Of a stretch of DNA of 64,000 nucleotides, positions 33,809-45,837 are shown in pieces (within the stretch, counting starts at the first letter, position 1; each line of letters opens with the position of its first letter). A program made the position numbers and the translations under genes. The stretch covers positions 6,361,254 through 6,425,253 of the forward strand of contig CM036242.1 of NCBI GenBank assembly GCA_020698575.1, written 5' to 3'. This DNA is from Bostrychus sinensis. Taxonomy: Eukaryota > Chordata > Actinopteri > Gobiiformes > Eleotridae. Below the pieces are notes generated by a model. The model did not search any database. It saw nothing but the letters and a program-made list of their open reading frames with translations, and was not told where the DNA came from.

Positions 33809-34502
33809 ATGGTGCTCCCTTGCGATATCCAAAGGTGCAAGTTTGTGCCTTGAGAGGAGAAATGGCCTTTGAAGATGTTTTTGTTGTTGTTGATGCTGTT
33901 TGTTGCTGATGCTGTCCTATATTTATCGGGTTGCAGTCAGCATCAGTGAGGGCCTCAGTGTGGGTCAAGGTCAGCCTGCGTCTTTTCTTGGGTCTACCGC
34001 TTCACTTTTTTGTTCCATAACTCTCAGGATCTTTTAAGAACTTTAAAATGTCTTACTGCACCCAACTGTAGGGAGAGGCCTTGCTTTTGCAGCTCAACAA
34101 TCCTGCCACATTCAAAAACAGAAAGTCTTTTTGTCTTTTCCCTCAGGAGGTCTTCACAGTGCCCATGCCTCACAGAAAATGACGCCAGAGGTTCAAATCC
34201 TGGACCCTACGGTTGGTGGACAAACGTGTAACCCACTGTGCCACTATTATTATTATATTTGTATTTTTATTCTATCCTGGTTCTATGCAACATATCTTTT
34301 AAATGTACATTATGCTAATCAGGGTTTAACACTCTCAGTTACTATTAATATTAAATAAATTCTATTGAGATGAGCTATTTAGTGCTTTAGTGCTCACCCA
34401 TAGTGCTGTGTTTGTCCTCTGGGTGTTTTTGGACTTATCTATGAGCAATAACTGACAGTAACTATAAGTATTATGTGGTTGCTCCATAGGTTTAACCCAG
34501 AC
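33809..34502. other. no supported gene
   Basis: The piece 'gaggttcaaatcctggaccc' (about 34188) looks like the B-box part of a tRNA-derived repeat and is followed by an ATT-rich run near 34245, so a SINE remnant is possible. Nothing else is seen. Confidence 0.35.
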
Positions 34503-34932
34503 CAGTGATTCCCAAAGTCGTGGCCCCCTTAAATTTCCGAAAATCCCATGCAGACCCCCAACTATAGAACTTCCCTCTTTTCAAAAGACTGTCATGTTTT
34601 GCTCCATATATTTTTATAAAAACATTACAAAAACACCGAGTATTGGCTAAAAATTGTTTTAAAGTAATATTTTAAAACAAGTATATAACTGTATTTAATT
34701 TTAAATTAGATTATTTTATGTACTAAATGTTTTTAGGTACTTAATATTTTCATTGACTAATTGTCTTTTTATATTTTTGTCTGTTTTATTTGTTGTTATG
34801 GACCAAAACCGTGTGATATAAAGAATAAATTGAAATTCAATTTGAATTGAAATATAGACAGCCTCTGGGGGACCCCCTGCAGTACATTTGGGGTCCCACA
34901 GAGGGCCCCAAACCCCACTTTGGGAACCACTG
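34503..34932 (-). mobile_element. hAT-like element, second copy, without the nested MITE
   Basis: Inverted ends cagtgattcccaaagtcg and …ctttgggaaccactg are both present. The whole sequence aligns in reverse to 3157-3875 except that the 297-bp MITE and one CATAAA are absent (site near 34799-34805). No matching 8-bp flanks were found, so the target duplication has decayed or one side has been rearranged. Confidence 0.75.
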
Positions 34933-35779
34933 CTCTTGGCCATACCAATTCTCAATTTTATTTTATTTTTTATTCTTTTTTTTTAATTATTATTCTTTTT
35001 TGTTGCATCTTGTTTTACTATTTACACTACACCTCCTGGTACTGATTGCACATTACGTCTGCTGACCCAGGACAGGTTGAAATGCATTGGAATGTCCCGT
35101 ACACAATAAAGGATTTTTAATAATGTCAGAGTGCCTCGGATCCCTCTTCTGCTCTTAAACTGATATTTTTTCCACTAATCTTTGAAAAGCACCTGGCCCC
35201 AAGATTTGTTGACCCACTGATGCACAAAACAGAGTTAAAAAATCTGGTCGTAAACAGGCAGGTGGTAAAAAGTCACAGGCAGGAAGGCAGGGTCAAAAAA
35301 CAGGCAACAGGAAACTAACCAAGTACAAAAACACTGGATGACTTCGGCTGCATGCTGATGATTCTGATGATGAAAAATTCAGCTGGTCTACTGCACAGTG
35401 AGCAGCTGTGAGTGCACACTCAGAGGCAGCTGTGGGTTGCCAGGTTGGGGTGACAGATGGAGGCTAATTGTTTGTAGTTTGTGCTGTACCCTTCCCAGAC
35501 AATCTGGCAGATTGGACAAGGTCAGAAGCGTACGCAGCATGACACTTAAGGGCTGTGAAAATTTAAGACTAAAATAAGAGATACTGGAAATAAAAAAGGG
35601 CTTTTGTACTGGGAAGTGTTTTTTTTTGGGAAAAATGCTAAATGCGCCATGAGTAGTTTCCATTCTCACGTAAGACTAATGCTGTTTACACTTGAAAATC
35701 ATGCAAATGAACAGCGTTTAACCACAGGCCTCAATAATCAACATGCTCTCTGTTCTGGCCTGCCATTTAGTGTGGTTTA
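34933..35779. other. no gene recognised
   Basis: T-rich tracts near 34950-35010, otherwise unique-looking. The minus-strand frame at 35388-35669 has no recognised motif. Confidence 0.35.
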
Positions 35780-35949
35780 GTTTGGTACGCTGGCCCTTTA
35801 AGAGAAGCAGGAAGTAAGCCTGCAGGCCGTGTGCTGCTGTACGTAAAGTGTATGGGCTATATGCACACGTTACTTCCGCGTTCTCTGTCAGGCCGCTGAG
35901 TCATTTCCGGTTGGGAGAGCCAATGTGAAGCAGCGTTGTTTACACGAAA
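35780..35949 (+). promoter_or_regulatory. possible promoter and 5' UTR of the 35950 exon
   Basis: Relative to its surroundings this stretch is GC-richer and carries CpGs and motifs common in housekeeping promoters: 'acttccgcg', 'tgagtca' and 'ttccgg' (ETS-like core), with 'gagccaatg' as a CCAAT-like box. It lies directly before an ATG in the context 'aaaATGG'. No TATA box is evident. The call depends on the exon being real. Confidence 0.3.
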
Positions 35950-36109
35950 ATGGCTGAGTCTTTGGAGTTTACCCGGTGTCTACTCGAGCTACCTAAAGTC
36001 ACAATAAATGATGTTAGGCGCATTGTTCGTCTGTTTAGCTCGACACCACAGAGCAAAATGGAGAAAGGATTTAAATTCTATATATCATCCTACATAGCTA
36101 ACTTTGAAG
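35950..36109 (+). CDS. candidate first coding exon, function uncertain
   Basis: Fifty-three codons plus one base begin ATGGCTGAGTCT and end at a consensus donor, gaag|GTAAGT (36110). The peptide starts MAESLEFTRCLLELPKVTIN and includes 'VRRIVRLFSSTPQSKMEKGF', with 'KGFKFY.SSYI' near the end. The layout reminds me of the N-terminus of uncharacterised fish proteins with SWIM or YqaJ-type domains, some linked to DNA transposons, but this is memory and not a search. A possible acceptor '…tttattacag' at 36570 would join in phase (VLHLPYKEQSKPILASV…) but hits a stop after about 25 codons. No further exon was found, so it may be a relic, a retained exon of a lost gene, or the start of a gene with distant exons. 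Confidence 0.4.
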
Positions 36110-37170
36110 GTAAGTTGCTAATGCTAATTAGCATGAGACGAATATTTTAAATTGCTTTCTTTAAACAAACGAAAATGAATTAATAAACAAACTCGTTATT
36201 TGTTTCGGGAGGTCGATGTCTACCGTCAGCCATAGCTGGAAGTGACTCAGCGGACTTATTTTTAACCGGAAATACGTCACGCAGTTCTGTGCATAGAGCC
36301 CATTGACTAAGGCAGCAGCGAATTGTGTTCTGAGTTCATGAAAGGCATCCCTTGTGAGTATTACTATGAATAACATGTAAAAGCTACAATTAAGCATAAA
36401 AATAGTACATTTAAGCAGTTCATGTTGGTCTTAAGTTATTATTTACATGCCATGCGTAGTTCATTTCGCATTGATGTTGTAGAGTTTACTCGGATTAGCA
36501 TTGGCACGTCAAACTCATTTACTGTTACCTTTTTGTGTATTTCCTTATGTACTGTATTTGTTTATTACAGTTTTACACCTGCCATATAAAGAGCAGTCCA
36601 AACCCATCCTGGCGTCTGTGACTTATTGTGTGGAGGTGTTTATCTAACTGGATAGTGGGAAAGGCTTCTACGAGTCCAGTACACTCTCTGTCAAAAATAT
36701 CAGTAACAATAACAGTGCACACGGCCCCAGGAGAACAGACAGTAAAGGAAGAATGTGCTACATTAAAATGGCGCTCATTGATCTGTTAAATAGGGTTTTA
36801 TATGCTCTCAAACTAATGGGAATGTTTCAGGATAAAAGCCTTTTCAGACCTTTTCAATCCGTAAAGAACATTATTTGGAATAACATAGACACACGCAAAA
36901 ATAAAGGTTTTTAGTTCCTGTGTGTTAATGTACCAGAACCCAGTCTCTTGGACCCATAGAAATGGAAACAGGACCAGGTTTTGGGGCGACCTGTACGACC
37001 TGTGCTGTACCCTCCAATGGAAAAGCACCTAATGGGAGTGAGTGCATTGAAAAAAAGCTCTCTTTTTGCACACAAATAATAATAAGTGTCACTATTCATC
37101 TGTTATGATGTTTTGACGAACAAGAATGAGCGTCGTTTTTTAACTGGGGGGACAGTGGTGCAGGAGATTA
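36110..37170. other. possible intron or intergenic DNA
   Basis: No second exon is supported with confidence. Near 36570-36650 there is a splice-acceptor-like site and a short in-phase frame as noted for the exon at 35950. The rest is unrecognised. Confidence 0.3.
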
Positions 37171-38800
37171 AGGTTATGAATGAATGAATGAATGAATGAA
37201 TTTATTATTGTGTATTGCATCCAAACATGCCCAGCCCTTTACTTGGGCTTATAAGACACCATCAACTAAACAAAAGACATTTATATATACACAAAAATAT
37301 ACGATCCAAACAATTTCACGACTGCCGTTTTCTCCAGGCTTTACAAACAAATGTACCCAAATTATACACATTAAAATTAAATAACCATTTCATCTTCTCA
37401 TCACCAGAGCTCCAGAACATCTCAGGTTTTTGGACAAACATCCCATTTAACAAAGGGATTCTAAATTCATCATAAAAAGGACAATACAAAACAAAATGAC
37501 ACACACAATGACTCACACAGCCCACAGAGTCGGTCTTCTTCTGAAGTTTGGTTAAATCTCCCAGTTTCTAAGGCCAGAGGAAGGATTTTTTAATTTGAAT
37601 CTATGTCCGCAGCTTTGGTTAAGTCATTATTCCATTCAGCCATTTTTCTTCATGCACTGACTTTAATTTTTCTCTTATCTTCTTCATGCTACATGACAAA
37701 CTATTATAGAATATAAACTGAAGTTGTGCTTCAGCAAAGACCGCTCCAAGCTCTGCAGCCCAGGGACGACTTTGTCTTACTCCAATTAACCTCTTAAACC
37801 TGAAACAGAGCCCGACGGGGCCCCTTGCGTCCGCTTGTTGGGACCATAGCGGGGAGATACAACGGCTGACACACACATGTTTGACATCCTCGTGTTCGGA
37901 CAATTCATGGCAACAAAACTATCTACTTCAATTTCTATTCAACAGTTGGATTCCGCCTGAATTTTTAAAAAATAAAACATGTATATCTTTCCATTACTTT
38001 GTTTATTTGGCACAAATTTTGCTGCAGTAGACCAAGATATGTGAAATTTTCAATTTATGTTGTTATTTACTTCACTACAGGAAGGAAAAAGGCTTTTTTG
38101 GAGGCAAATATGTGTTTTTTTTTTCAGGCAGAAATTAGAATAATCCATTTCAACCTCAATTTATGGTCAAACAATATAATTTATTAATATTATTTCTCTT
38201 CCACAGTAATCCCCAAAGTCCACCAATTAATTTGCTACCAAGTTTAGCTATGTACACCTAGTAAATGCTAAGTAAAACCTTAATAAATGTAGATATAGAA
38301 TTTTCGGGAAAAAGGCCTCAGAGCTTAACAGGTTAAAGACTTTCTTAGTTATTCTATTGTCAGGCATATTAATAAATCAATTCCACAGTCTGACCATTTC
38401 ACATTTTCTTTGAATAAAACCAGGAACCCAGCCCATATCCCCCTGCGCTGCCAAAACTGAAAAAAACTTATGAACACCAAGGAAGCAATGAATAGCTCTA
38501 TTTTAGCTCTACAGCATCCAAAACTGGGCTTTGTCTGGCCCCACACACACCTGCAGCGTCATTTAGAACAGGAGACACACAAGCTTCATACAGCTGCGAG
38601 TACGTTCCATACCCAAGATCTTTACACATTTTTAACTTGTTTATCACAGAACCCAGGGCTCTGCTGAAGCAGCTAACATTTTAATTCCACTCTCAAAATT
38701 CATGACGTCATCAAATATAAACCCTAAACACTTGTACTGACCCTGTGTTCTTTAATAGAATCAGGCTCATTTTAACACCCACAGCACTAATCTAACATCG
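37171..38800 (-). pseudogene. LINE ORF2 C-terminal relic, split by a MITE
   Basis: Read on the minus strand, frames at about 38800-38340 and 37525-37316 resemble one reverse-transcriptase-type LINE family: 'YKYLGFIFDD'-like, '…GVWGQ…', '…GDMGWVPGF', 'MVRLWNRFIN' and '…DNRITKKVF', then 'CPFYDEFR…FW…EKMKWLFNF' near the C-terminus. Stops and frameshifts are frequent. A TTAA element (37790-38332) interrupts the coding region. The 3' end lies at a (TTCA)n tail (37176-37200). The clade is not assigned. Confidence 0.65.
37790..38332. mobile_element. TTAA-flanked MITE (piggyBac or Kolobok-like), copy 1
   Basis: Flanked by TTAA (37786-37789 and 38333-38336). Ends are CCTCTTAAACC and the imperfect complement …GAGCTTAACAGG. 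It is about 97% identical by eye to 57878-58426 over its length, including 'cgtccgcttgttgggaccat' near 37830. The interior is non-coding. TTAA targets are used by piggyBac and Kolobok elements and the ends do not decide between them. Confidence 0.75.
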
Positions 38801-39430
38801 ACCTTTCTTGTTACTTGTTGGGACATGATGCTAAGACGAATCATCTCCACTCATGTCTCATCTTTTTTGTCCTCTCCCTTTGGACAGAGAGTACCACAAC
38901 CTTCTCTACAAAGTCACAGAGTCATTTTTCATTTCTTTCAAACATCTTTCCTCAAATAACTCTCATATTGGTTTACAGGGCCCATTCTCAATCTCCTGCT
39001 CCTCTCCGGGGCCCCTCAGAGCCTCCCTTTTGAAGCAATGTGTCCAACAAAACAATCTCCTACAATCACTGCTACTGTAATCTGTGCCTGTGTTCCAGCA
39101 GCATCCATCATATTCTCCCTCTGTGCTGCTGCTGCTGGTAAGGACCTGAATACAGATTCTGTCACACGGGTTTGGACAAAGACTCTGCTTCTTTACATCA
39201 AAGTTATAACATTTTTAAGTCCTATTCACCAGAGATACAAAAGCTCTGAACTCAAGTAAAAACTTCTGAACCGAGACATGATGGTACATCACTTTAGTGC
39301 TTTGGGAAATGGGAAAAAAAAGTAGACCAAATCTCTTCAAGTATGAGAAGTGAATGGAACGTATTTAGGATTTTGATAGCATTGGTGTATTAAGTCATAT
39401 GCTATTATAGGAAAACTGAAACTCTGATCA
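38801..39430. other. no gene recognised
   Basis: Several overlapping short frames occur (38815-39259), but none shows a domain or a plausible intron-exon pattern. Confidence 0.3.
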
Positions 39431-40108
39431 TTGCTCCTGAGAAGAAAGTTCCTTTTATCAAACATCACCTGGGTTTTCTGGGCTCCTCCTCCCAGCCCAG
39501 TCTCAGAAACCTTGGTGTTCTGTTTGCCCGGTCAATGTCCCTGGACAGTCCATTCTAGACATTTGGTTAAAAACTGCTTTTACCATCTGAGAACTATCTC
39601 TAAACTGAGTGTTATGTTATCTAAATCTGACCTGGAGTTAATTATCCATGCTTTTATTTCTTCTCGTTTAGATTATTGTAACTCTCTTTTTACTTGTTTT
39701 AACAGAGCTGCAGTCACTCGTCTGCAGTTGGTCCAGGACGCTGCAGCAAGGCTTTTAACAGGAACCAACAGAAGGGCACACATTACACCGGTTTTATCCT
39801 CTTTACATTGGCTACCTGTCAAATATAGAATTGATTTTAAAATTTTAGTCTTGACTTTTAGAGCTTTTAATGGACAGGCCCCCGAATATATCTTAGAAAT
39901 GTTGATTCCTTACTCCTCTGGTCGCTCCCTCCGGTCTTTGGGCCAGAACCTCCTGAAGGTCCCTAAGACCCGGTTTAAAACTCGAGGAGACCTGTCCTTT
40001 CAAGCAGTAGCCCCTGGACTGTGGAATGCCCTGCCCCTGTCTCTCTGTGTGGCCGACTCTGTTGATTCCTTCAAAAAGCAAAAGTTATTCGGACAAGCTT
40101 TTAGTTAA
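39431..40108 (+). pseudogene. L2-type LINE ORF2, C-terminal region
   Basis: A 225-codon frame ends with the characteristic L2/CR1-group tail: 'SSRLDYCNSLFTCFNRAAVT', 'LQLVQDAAARLLTGTNRR', 'TPVLSSLHWLPVKYRIDFK', '…LTFRAFNGQAPEYI', and 'SFQAVAPGLWNALPLSLC' near the end, then TAA. The reverse-transcriptase core and endonuclease are missing, so the copy is 5'-truncated; the remaining frame is intact, suggesting moderate age. The first ATG is not a true start. Confidence 0.85.
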
Positions 40109-40247
40109 TTACACTACTCATTGTCTTATTTACCTGTTCGAATGTTCATTGTTTTGCACTTTATTTGTTTTTACTTGCACTCTGTAAAGCACTTTGTGAT
40201 TTTGTCTGTGAAAGGTGCTATATAAATAAAGTTTACTTACTTACTAA
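40109..40247 (+). mobile_element. 3' UTR and (TTAC)n tail of the L2-type LINE
   Basis: 'gcactctgtaaagcactttgtgattttg…aaaggtgctatataaataaag' followed by TTAC repeats (40234-40247). This is the same type of 3' end as at 15940-16017 and 31740-31811. Confidence 0.75.
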
Positions 40248-40387
40248 TAGTGTTCTTTGTGCAACACATTAGAAACATTATGGCGGCGCTGTGTTTACTG
40301 GCCCTGGGATTTTTTGATGTGGACATGCACAGCCCTATGTTTGCATGCACGTCAGGATCACCAAAAATAGCTTTAATCTAATTACAA

Positions 40388-40816
40388 TAGGGCTGCACGA
40401 TATGGAGAAAACATGCGATATTCGATAACGATATTATTGCGATATTTGAAAATAGAGCCTACTTTTCGAACATAGTAAGTTAAATTCACTACATTTCACA
40501 AAAATGTAAGTTCCTGTATTTACAAGTCAAAACAGCGACAAAATCAAAACTTAACACAAACCAGGAATAAAACAAGGCTAAGCTGTGACTAAATTAATTA
40601 AATTACCACTAAAACTGGACTTTTTAAACATTTTTATTTAGGTCACAACACATGTTCTTTTAAGGCTCTGGTGGAAAATGATTCTTCAGTGTAAATCTCT
40701 GTCAGATGGAAGACCACAGCGTTATTGTGATATATTTAGATTTTTGATTTAGATACAGATATCGCGTTTGCTGATATTGCGATAACGATTATTTTGCGAT
40801 ATATTGTGCAGCCCTA
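40388..40816. mobile_element. hAT-like MITE with exact 8-bp duplication
   Basis: Inverted ends TAGGGCTGCACGATAT and …atattgtgcagccctaa bracket 'gcgatat…cgataacgat' phrases. AATTACAA occurs immediately on both sides (40380-40387 and 40817-40824). The YAGGG-type terminus and 8-bp site fit hAT. No coding sequence. Confidence 0.8.
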
Positions 40817-40857
40817 AATTACAACCAGAGTTTTAAACTGTAGGACAGGGGAGTATT

Positions 40858-41699
40858 CAGCAAAAGTCCAGTGTTAAAGTAACACTGTCAGTGAACATAT
40901 GGTCCTTATCTGTCTAGTGTTAAATTTACTCTTTACTCTAGTGTTAATATTTCAGTGTTAAAATGAACACAGCACCATGACACTGGGGAACAATGCCACA
41001 CATGACCTGATGTCTTTGAGATAAAAAGGGCTGCATTCTAATGCACTCACTCCCATCATTTAATGGGCAGTGAGTGAAACAGTTTCCTCTTTAATGTCAC
41101 TTTAAGAAACACAGGGGAAATGCTGGATGCATGATTTATCTGTTGTGGAAAATAACGCAATAAAGGTTTTTGTTTTGTTTTTTAGGCAAAGTTCTTAAAC
41201 AATACTTTCAGTGATGTGGACAGGACCACATTAGTCATGCTGCAACCATGACTCTTGTGTTAACTGGAAATGTATTGTTTGTATACACTTTAACTTTCTT
41301 GTTTGCGCCATGACAGATGTGGATAAGACCATGTTATATATTGTAGCTTAAGTGCAGCTAAGTCTTTTCAATATAAATCTAGCTCCCAAAAACACAGCTT
41401 TTACCTTTTTAATTCTAGTGTTAAAATTTTTATTCAACACAAATGCACTGCTCAAAAATTATGTTTGAAGTGACATTTATAACAACTGCCCATTAAATGG
41501 TGGGAGTGAGTGCATTAGAATGTAACCCTTTTTATCTCAAAGACATCAGGTCATGTGTGGCATTGTTCACCAGTGTCATGGTGCTGTGTTCATTTTAACA
41601 CTGAAATATTAACACTAGAGTAAAGAGTAAATTTAACACTAGACAGATAAGGACCATATGTTCACTGACAGTGTTAGTTTAACACTTGACCTTTTACTG
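40858..41699. mobile_element. foldback element with near-identical ~205-bp arms
   Basis: The left arm (about 40870-41075) and right arm (about 41485-41690) are inverted copies that differ at only a handful of positions by eye, for example 'ctggggaacaatg' against 'ctggtgaacaatg'. The ends are cagcaaaagtccagtgttaa and the complement of cagtaaaaggtcaagtgttaa. The loop of about 400 bp contains the 'accatgactc' motif also seen at 180 and 7240. No target duplication was determined. Confidence 0.75.
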
Positions 41700-41779
41700 T
41701 GTAGTCACTTGAATTTCCCTCAGTCAGACTGGAGCACCTGGATAATACAGTTCACTGACAGAATACTGCTGCATGTATA

Positions 41780-42020
41780 CAGCTTATACACTGATTCCTC
41801 AGGCATTTTTCATTTTGTAATAAAATAGGACAGCATAAAGAGACAGCAACCCTCCGCTGCTCTCTTCACCTGTTTCTTTATGGCACCAGTAGAGTACTAA
41901 TGCATTTTCTTTTTGTCACCATGTCATCATGTTTTTAAAGGTTGTAAAATGTGCTGCTGTTCCAGAGGTGACCAAGATTGGTTTAAAAATATGAATACAA
42001 GCATATTATATCCCCTTTGA
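41780..42020. repeat. dispersed repeat shared with 6835-7140
   Basis: This carries the same blocks in the same order as 6835-7140, ending '…aatatgaatacaagcatattatatcccctttga'. The end resembles TTTAAAGGGG-type fish MITE termini. The unit was not fully bounded. Confidence 0.45.
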
Positions 42021-42049
42021 GGTATACCTTGTCTCCATTGGAAAATATC

Positions 42050-42245
42050 GCTCCATCCTTTAATGCTGCTGTGCACTGTGCATGCTGTAGGTTGATGAGG
42101 GAAACTGGAGCACCAAGAGAAAACTCCCACAGACACAGGGAGAGCACGCAAACTCCACACAGAAAGGCCCTACATAGTCTGGAAATCAAACCTGAGGCCA
42201 ATTGCTCTGAGGCTAACCATTTTGCTGCTCTGCCGTCAAGCAATA
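42050..42245 (-). mobile_element. tRNA-derived SINE (degenerate)
   Basis: Read on the minus strand it contains an A-box-like 'ggttagcctcagagc', a B-box-like 'ggtttgatttcc', and the following body '…ctgtgtggagtttgcgtgctctccctgtgtctgtggg', a layout of a very common fish SINE. The copy is old and not a functional gene. Confidence 0.5.
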
Positions 42246-42587
42246 CACATGCTTTTTTATTATGGATCCTTCAGCTGCTGGCTAGCTTTTTTTGTGTGTG
42301 TCCATTGTGTTGTGAAGTTTAAAATTGAAAGCCTGACTGTCGTAGTGCATTTGCCAAGTGATGTGCATTTCTTTTCGTAAAATCCAAGTTTTACCATTAC
42401 ATTTATTATTTAAACTATGATTATCAAGTGAATTAGCTGTGTTTTTTGTTAGCACTTAGCGCTACAAGGGTCGCCCACCTTCTTAGCCCCGAATACAGGA
42501 CTTTTTCTTGGGATGAGCAGCAGCTGCTGTAACCCACAGCGTTTGACCCTGGGGTTAAAGCAGAATTTGGGGAAACGTGACATAGAG

Positions 42588-43039
42588 CAGTGTTTCCCAA
42601 CCAGGGGTACGCGAACACTTTGCAGGGAGTAATTTATTCATATATTCTATAGGAGCTACTGAAAGACAAACAAGCTCAAGTGTCTCAGTGACTTAAGAAT
42701 GTTATATTTTGCCACATTTTTGTTAAATTTTTTTGTGATTTTAATTTTTCTTTGTAGTAAATTTATTACAAAGTTAAGAGTATTTGTTTTTGTTTTTTTT
42801 GTTTTTGTTTTTTTTTTAACATTAAATATAAATATAATTGGAGTTTATATTGTTATTTTTTTATTTAAAGGTTGGGAAAAACAATGCAGGGGAACTTGTA
42901 TTTACAATAAAGTAAGTATCAAATGTTTTTGTGACACAGATGACTACTTTTTAAAGAATCATAATAATCCTAAGTATGAGTGAGGGAATGACAAAAAGCT
43001 TTTGGGGGTACATGAGACAAAAAACTTTGGGAACCACTG
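42588..43039. mobile_element. hAT-like non-autonomous element
   Basis: Ends cagtgtttcccaacc and …ctttgggaaccactg are imperfect inverted repeats. The 8-bp flanks acatagag and acagaggg match at six of eight positions, consistent with an old hAT insertion. The interior is AT-rich with an uninformative 94-codon frame (42699-42983). Confidence 0.65.
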
Positions 43040-44432
43040 ACAGAGGGTCAGCGTCTCCCATTGGTGCTAAATGACCCAATGCTTATGAAAAAACAAGGAT
43101 GTGCAAAATTTAAAGTGTAGAAAAAATTCAAATGCAATTTCTTTGTGGTAGCTGTTTGACTTATCTTGACTACGGGAGCTTGGATATAACATTTGGGCAT
43201 TTAAATTAGCTTTTTGTGTAAATGTCTGACCAATCTAGTTTTATGCAGACTCCTTATTACTTGCTGCAGCCCACACAGATGTCACACAGTCCAAGAGCTG
43301 TTAAAAGTCTCATTACACTGGGCTGTGGACAGAGGCTCCAGCAAATCCCTAACACTTTTACCAGAATATCTGAAACTTTATTTATGAGAGCTTAATCGGA
43401 CTACAGGCATAGTCAGAGTTTGGTCTGCATGTAAACGTCCTGACTATGGATCATCAGTCATACTAGAGCTCTACTCAGTGCATGGAAAGCTCACTTCTGT
43501 GGCCTCCCACTCCATATCTCTTTGCTATTTATCTGTTTAATGGGAGACATTGGGCAAATAAGAATAAGAAAAGAATAAGAAAACCTTTATTAGTCCCTCA
43601 GTGGGAAAATAAGCTCTATTACGTGGACAAGGACAGCCACAGAACCATAAGTGCACTTAAACTAGATCTGGGATGGCTTAGATGAAGGTTACTGTAGGTT
43701 GCCCATCTTTTCCTAAACCTTTTTCAATTGTATACAAAGAATTAGGCTGTCAATTTTAGCTCGATTTCAAGATGCTGGAGCAAATGGACTCAAATTAAAT
43801 GCACTGGGATGGGGATCTATAGCAGCAGCCTCCTGGGAGAAGGTACAGTAGAAGGACACTTGGCTCTGGTCTTAATGCTGTGCTGTCTTGCTGATGTCAT
43901 TAGCTGAGATGGAGCAGAGGCTCCAGATGAGGTTTGTATTAGTGTGTAATGCTGTTGGGAAAGTGGCCTGTTAGAGAGAAAACACACGACTGAGCAGGAT
44001 CTGCCGATGGTTCAGCTCTGGACAGACCTAATGAGACTCCGCTCTGTCCATTTAGACTCCACTCACACAGTCATTCAGAGGTACTTTGTGGGAAATGTTT
44101 TTAAGGTTTCTTCCGATTGTATCCATCCAAAAAGTTACTGCAGATGTGACTCCACAAAGAGCTGCACTGTGGTCAACATGAGTATTTCCTTTCATCGTTT
44201 CCCTTCTGCAGTCGCTATATCTGCCTTCTTGTCTGCAGCAACTTCAGAACTCCATGGAGGGCTCCCAAAAATTAAATGGGTGCGACTAAATATTTTCCTT
44301 GCTCGCACCAGTGCCCCCATCAAAACAAACACCTCCCTCGTTTAAGCCAGTGTCACAGTACAGGGACGTGCACAGCAGCAGCAACAAAAACTTGCCTCTG
44401 TGGGCATTTTAACTACAATTTAGCAAAAGGTG
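43040..44432. other. no supported gene
   Basis: About 43555-43600 ('aagaaaacctttattagtccctcagtggg') resembles an inverted LINE 3' end. The 112-codon frame at 44007-44345 has no recognised motif. No splice pattern was found. Confidence 0.35.
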
Positions 44433-45167
44433 TACCGTATTTTCTGGACTATATGTCGCACTTTTTTCCATAGTCTGGCTAGAGGTGCGACGTATACTCA
44501 GGTGTGACTTATATATTAAAATATTTCAGGTGTTGGTTAGAGGGCGCTCTAGGCTTGTGTACCAGCATCTGCTGCACCTGTACCACTGACAATTTAAAAT
44601 GTAAACATTACCACTAACAACTTAGGCTATAAAGACAACTGAGAAAGAGCGGAATAATTGGAAATGGAACTGATGCTGAGTCTGACGACAGCCACGCAGA
44701 GGAGGAAGCGGCGCTTCGTCTACCTCCGGAGTTGGCGGAGTTGTTCAGAAGCGACACCGAGGATGAAGAATTTAAAGGATTTAGTGATTAGGAGTGAGAT
44801 GGTGAGTTTGGTGAACTTGTTATATTATGTTCTTTATGCTATAGTTATGTGAATAACTGTTAATATATTACGTTAACATACGAGACACCTATTCAGTTCG
44901 TTGTTTATGCTTCATGTAGCTGAATAACCATCAATGTGTTACGTTAGCATAGCGCACACCTATTCAGCTGTTGTTCTCTATTTTATTATTACTATAACTT
45001 GCCTTTCAACATGAAATGTCTGTTCTTGGTGTCGGATTTTGTAAAATAATTTTCCCCCCAAAAAATGCGACTTATAGTCCAGTGCGACTTATATACATTT
45101 TTTTCTTCTTCATTATGCATTTTTTATATTATACTGCGGCGCGACTTTTAGTCTGGAAAATCTGGTA
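44433..45167 (+). mobile_element. pogo-like (Tc1/mariner) element, internally deleted
   Basis: The left end taccgtattttctggact and the right end …gtctggaaaatctggta are inverted repeats starting at TA. This is the clearest plus-strand copy: 5' part, last ~50 transposase codons (44639-44791), then a 3' stretch. It shares high identity with 8380-9055 and 53139-53865, including an identical 64-codon shadow frame in all three. Confidence 0.8.
44639..44791 (+). pseudogene. pogo-like transposase C-terminal remnant
   Basis: The frame '…LRKSGIIGNGTDAESDDS' continues with 'HAEEEAALRLPPELAELF' and ends '…SDTEDEEFKGFSD' and TAG at 44789-44791. No ATG lies in this frame, so ATG-based ORF finding misses it and reports a different frame. 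The family match is by resemblance of the acidic C-terminus. The catalytic core is deleted. Confidence 0.65.
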
Positions 45168-45837
45168 ATGCCCCTCTGTCCCTGGTTCAGTAATTTAATT
45201 AAGGGATGCTCCTTTAGCTCGTTCTGCCATGCTGGTGTCCCTTTAAAAACTTTGGCAGACCAGTGGAACCAAACCAAGATTAATTTGGCGTATTTGTTAC
45301 ACCAGATCATCACTTTGGACTGATTGATTCTGCAATGATTATGTTAATTATTTTTATTTTATAGCAGAATGTACAGTCTCCTCTATAACCCAGAACAGAA
45401 CAAACACAACAGGTCCAGGACAAGAAGAAGAAAAATGGTAGCATCTGCGCACAACAAAGTAATACTCAAATAAATCAACCAACACACAGGTTTGTTGTCT
45501 CAGTTGTCTTCTGTTTCTTTGTCGGAGAGTAGTTAACGGTGTACCTCATACCAAAAGGACTTAGAGATCAGTCACTGTTGGGTTCCAGAGTTTCATAGTC
45601 TCTTTCTTAGCATTGTGCAGCAGTGTTGTGGACAGCTCCAAATAAGCAATGTCAATATAAGTCTGTACCCACTGGCAGTGAGACAAGGAGTGTGGGGGTT
45701 TCTTTCTTGTGGCAACCAAACCAGGACATCCATAAAAACAACAGACAGGTGGCCCTTGGGAAAGGACAAACTCACCGAAGTGATAACCATATTAAAAATT
45801 CAAAGACAAAAGTAGTTTGACTGGGGTCATTTGTGAA
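45168..45837. other. no gene or repeat recognised
   Basis: Unique-looking; short overlapping frames at 45593-45820 only. Confidence 0.35.
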
